Origin: Nymphaea colorata
Lineage: Eukaryota > Streptophyta > Magnoliopsida > Nymphaeales > Nymphaeaceae
Length of the DNA: 64,000 bases
Assembly: GCF_008831285.2 (NCBI RefSeq)
Contig: NC_045144.1
Span: forward strand, 21,033,716 to 21,097,715
Direction: 5' to 3'
In this document: positions 60,932 to 64,000 of the stretch, piece by piece
Layout of the letters: each line of letters starts with the position of its first letter
Numbering within the stretch: the stretch's first letter is position 1
Translations under genes and position numbers: made by a program
The notes under the pieces: model-generated
What the model was told of the DNA's origin: nothing
The model's input: only the letters and a program-made list of their open reading frames with translations
The model's database searches: none

Positions 60932-63900
60932 GTAATGGATTTTGCGCAGAATGGGGATCTGCTTGTTATTATTGATATGTTTGTATTTCATCTTATTCCA
61001 TTTTGCACGTGTTGGTAGTTTGGCCTTTACCTGTTTCTAGCATCCATTTTCACCATCATGCTTGTGATCATCTTTTCAATATTGGAAACCATGTTCAAAC
61101 CGATGCCATATTATGATTGGACGAGTCGATGTTCGACATTCTCAGCCAATGCAGCAATGTTCTCATGCCTGCTACACAACCATGGAATACTGTTAATCTG
61201 TGGATTGCTAATATCCTCGCTCATATGCTTGGAAGCATCTGATTTTCATCCTAATATACCTTATCAATGGGTTGGTACTTCCTACTGTTTCAAATGTGTA
61301 GAACACACATATCTACTGCTTCAAATGTGTAGAACACACATATCTACTGCTTCAAATGTGTAGAACACACATATCTCTTTGTTCAAGCTCCTCCAGTTCT
61401 ATTTGGAACGTCGATTTACTTTTTTTTTTTCTTTTTGCTTCCACCCTTCATGGTTCTTCTACCAACTACAGAGTTTTGTTTCTTCTTTTTTGTGGCTGAT
61501 GAAGTGGCATTAGCAGAAAAGCTTTCATTTGTGAATTGAAACACTTTGCTGTGAGAAGTGTTATTAAGTTACCCTTGGTGACTATAGTGATACAGATTCT
61601 TCTTCTGGGATCCGAAAATCAGTAGGGAATACTTTCGGGATGTTGTTCTGAACGATTGCGGACTTGGTATTCACAAATTCAAGAAACATAGGAACAATAT
61701 TGTAAAGTACTTGGACAACCCCTTCTCACCCCCTTCTCACCTGTCATACTATTTTTGGCGCATCCTTTTCTCAAGTTTTGCTCAGCTTCTTAAATAACTT
61801 GGAAGATGATGGTGTTTTGATTGCTTTCAGTTTCCAGTAAAAGAAGAGATTTAGCCTTAAATAAGCTGAGAATGTTGTGTTTTTAGTTTGAATTTTTCCT
61901 CACCATGCATTTAACGATTTTAAGATACTCTTAAGAGTAGTGGATGGTTAGATACAGCAAGCTTTCCCCTAGCATGTCCTTGGAGAGAAAGTTTGTTGAA
62001 TTGCAGCAAGTCTGGTTAATTATGTGTATGTGTTCATGTATTCATCAATACATGTATATGTCTCTTATGAACATTGTAGCTATGTACTTTCCATAATAGG
62101 AAATTCAGTAACGCATTTCGTCTATATTTTGGGCCTTCCTACTTCTTCATCTGAAACAATCCAAGGTTTTTAATTTGGTTACTTAATTGATGATGTTTAA
62201 AAAATTTCATACTACTTGTTAACAGTCTTTGAAAAATGTTAAGCCCTTCTTCCTTCGTATTGTATCTATGTATAATGGAGGAAAAATTCAGATTCAGCGG
62301 CATAAAGATGATAAGTGATTTCGCTATTATTGGGCTGCTGTCTCACATACCCTTCTCAATGTGGTCTGCCGTCTGCACATCCTGGAAACCATCGATTTGC
62401 AAGGAAAATGGAACAAGGGACAGGATGATGAGTTGGACATCTAGAGAGAGACTGTGAGGGAAAACGAAGAACGAGGGAAACTTATGGATGTTAAATTATC
62501 TGTTCACCAAAGATAGAAATAAAAAGACCTAAATTTTGAAGTATGATATTAATGCATGCTTTTATAGGTTGATTTGATATGTAAAAAATTTTCTGTGTTT
62601 AGTTGGTGAGAATGTCATTCACATGATGGTGCCAATTGGAGGATAACTGGGGTATGGAAGCCTTTACCACTAGGCTTAGGGCCTCTTTGTAATTTAATCT
62701 CTGCCTTCGATTGTAAGACTTTTAGTCACATGATCTTTAACCTTTATACCTCCTGGGTTCCTTTATTTTATTTTCCTGGACCATGTACATTGAACTTTAT
62801 TCTGCCTTTAGGTCCTTCAACATCCCAACTTTCATTTGTACATATGGATTATGTTACGCTTCTTCTTACCACTAGATTTGAGATTGTTTGATGCTCTTGT
62901 CAGTCCTTCATATGAGTAGCAGGATTATGTTACTTCTCCCACTACTTCTACATTAGTTTCACATGCTTCTTCTTTGCGAGAATGTTTGGTGCTCATGTCC
63001 TTCATATGAGCAGCATCTTTCAGTTGGCTGAACTTATGTGGCTACATTAATTTGCATCAATGATCACCATGCTGTTCACCTGTTCTTCCCTGAGTCTATT
63101 GTCGTATGTTCTGACCATTTACATACTAATCGGGTTATAAATTATATTCCAGCAAAAGCTTCATCTTTGTCTTTATGGGATCAGAATTAAGACTTTCAAG
63201 TTGAAGTAGGTTAAAAGTTCAGTGCCAGCATTTCATTGATGCAACCAGGTGAGGTCCATATAATGCCAGTTTGCTTGTTGCGTCTCATGGATATGTGGTT
63301 GAAGATATCGTGATGTAGCCATGCTTATGAAGATTCAAACATTGTTTATGTATAGGGGACAAAATGGACCCATTCTATATACTTGCTAGTAAAAAAGAAA
63401 AAAATAATAACGGGTGCTAAAATGGAAGAAGGTTTTCCTAGTATTAAATGGAAGCAATAAATGATTTGTAAAGGCTTGAAAATTGTGGCATTTACATGCA
63501 CAAGCACTAGTACTGTAGTACTGGATATTTGAGGATAAAAAATGAAGGGCGTGTTTGGCTACATGAGAAATCATCCAGACTGCTCTCTGCCTTGGAGGAT
63601 AACACCATGGTAAGAAATTGGAACTTTACAGGTCCAACAATTTTCCATCTTTTTCATATAAAAATGGGAGAAGGGCGTAAGATTGTCAGCAGTGAAGTTG
63701 TGACATGTTAGAAAGGGTAGTGTATGGAAGTGACTTTCTTCAAAGTGAAGAAAGTCCCACTCATTAAACATGAACAAATATGCTCAAATGGAAATGTCCA
63801 AGGTGGTGATGCTATAATTTGAGCTTCATTAGTTCTGATCCCTGAACTTAAGAGATGAACATCCACAATGTGTGGATACTGGATAGGAACACAAGTTGAA

Positions 63901-64000
63901 CAAGTTGGAAATCTTAAAGATCCAATTCCCTGGTTGTGAATGTGATCTGCATGGGGTTCCTTAAAAAGGGAAGTAGTGAAAGTACAACATGGAGTTCTAT
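60932..64000 (+). other. Intron 1 of the PP2A B' gene, continuing past the window
   Basis: No segment encoding the expected next B56 residues was found, so the intron is at least 3.07 kb unless the gene is truncated. It is AT-rich with no obvious transposon gene. It contains a 31-bp tandem repeat at 61291-61376. Reading frames within it are unsupported. Confidence 0.6.
61291..61376. repeat. 31-bp tandem repeat, nearly three copies
   Basis: Unit CAAATGTGTAGAACACACAT plus TCTACTGCTT-like tail starts at 61291, 61322 and 61353 with almost no differences. It lies within the PP2A intron. Confidence 0.9.

Overview
This is a plant nuclear genomic window, from a flowering plant whose species I cannot name. 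The coding text is eukaryotic. One gene begins with the exon 1 of a plant-type B' (B56) subunit of protein phosphatase 2A and ends at a clean GT splice donor. The rest is AT-rich and full of long (TA)n runs, hAT-like MITEs, solo LTRs of a copia-like family and a decayed copia gag. Nothing is arranged in operons.

The dominant feature is a local family of small intronless RING-H2 genes (presumed E3 ubiquitin ligases) in two related subfamilies. A-type genes encode about 208 aa (1-435 partial, 20949-21575 +, 29765-30391 -, 51229-51855 +, plus a 3' fragment at 34081-34314). B-type genes encode about 264 aa (2265-3059 +, 18726-19520 -, 27107-27901 -, 37429-38238 +, plus a deleted 169-aa form at 23436-23945). 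Both share a C-terminal C3H2C3 RING, a PASK-containing linker and a weakly similar N-terminal domain that I do not recognise. A and B sit as A-then-B pairs. The pair at 1-3.8 kb is repeated directly at 20.6-24.8 kb and inverted at 26.3-30.7 kb, so 20.6-30.7 kb is a large inverted duplication around a 1.45-kb centre. The centre contains a 1172-bp unit found again, inverted and apparently nearly identical, at 35.0-36.2 kb.

From 32.5 kb rightwards the window is a patchwork of older duplications. A block at 54.16-58.88 kb, just upstream of the PP2A gene, has a diverged direct copy at 38.43-42.70 kb and partial inverted copies at 52.73-54.14 and 32.63-33.85 kb. The upstream region and leader of the PP2A gene (58.27-59.47 kb) also occur without the coding region at 11.85-12.93 kb. 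The block carries the first exon of another conserved-looking plant protein, present as three fragments (11.5, 38.8 and 54.5 kb), one split by a transposon.

The right end holds the PP2A B' gene: exon 1 at 59642-60931 and an intron running off the window. The stretches 5.3-7.3, 8.0-9.7, 12.9-18.0, 42.7-46.8 and 49.2-50.6 kb show no gene I can support. There is no CRISPR array, rRNA or convincing tRNA. Identity statements come from reading by eye, not from computed alignments.
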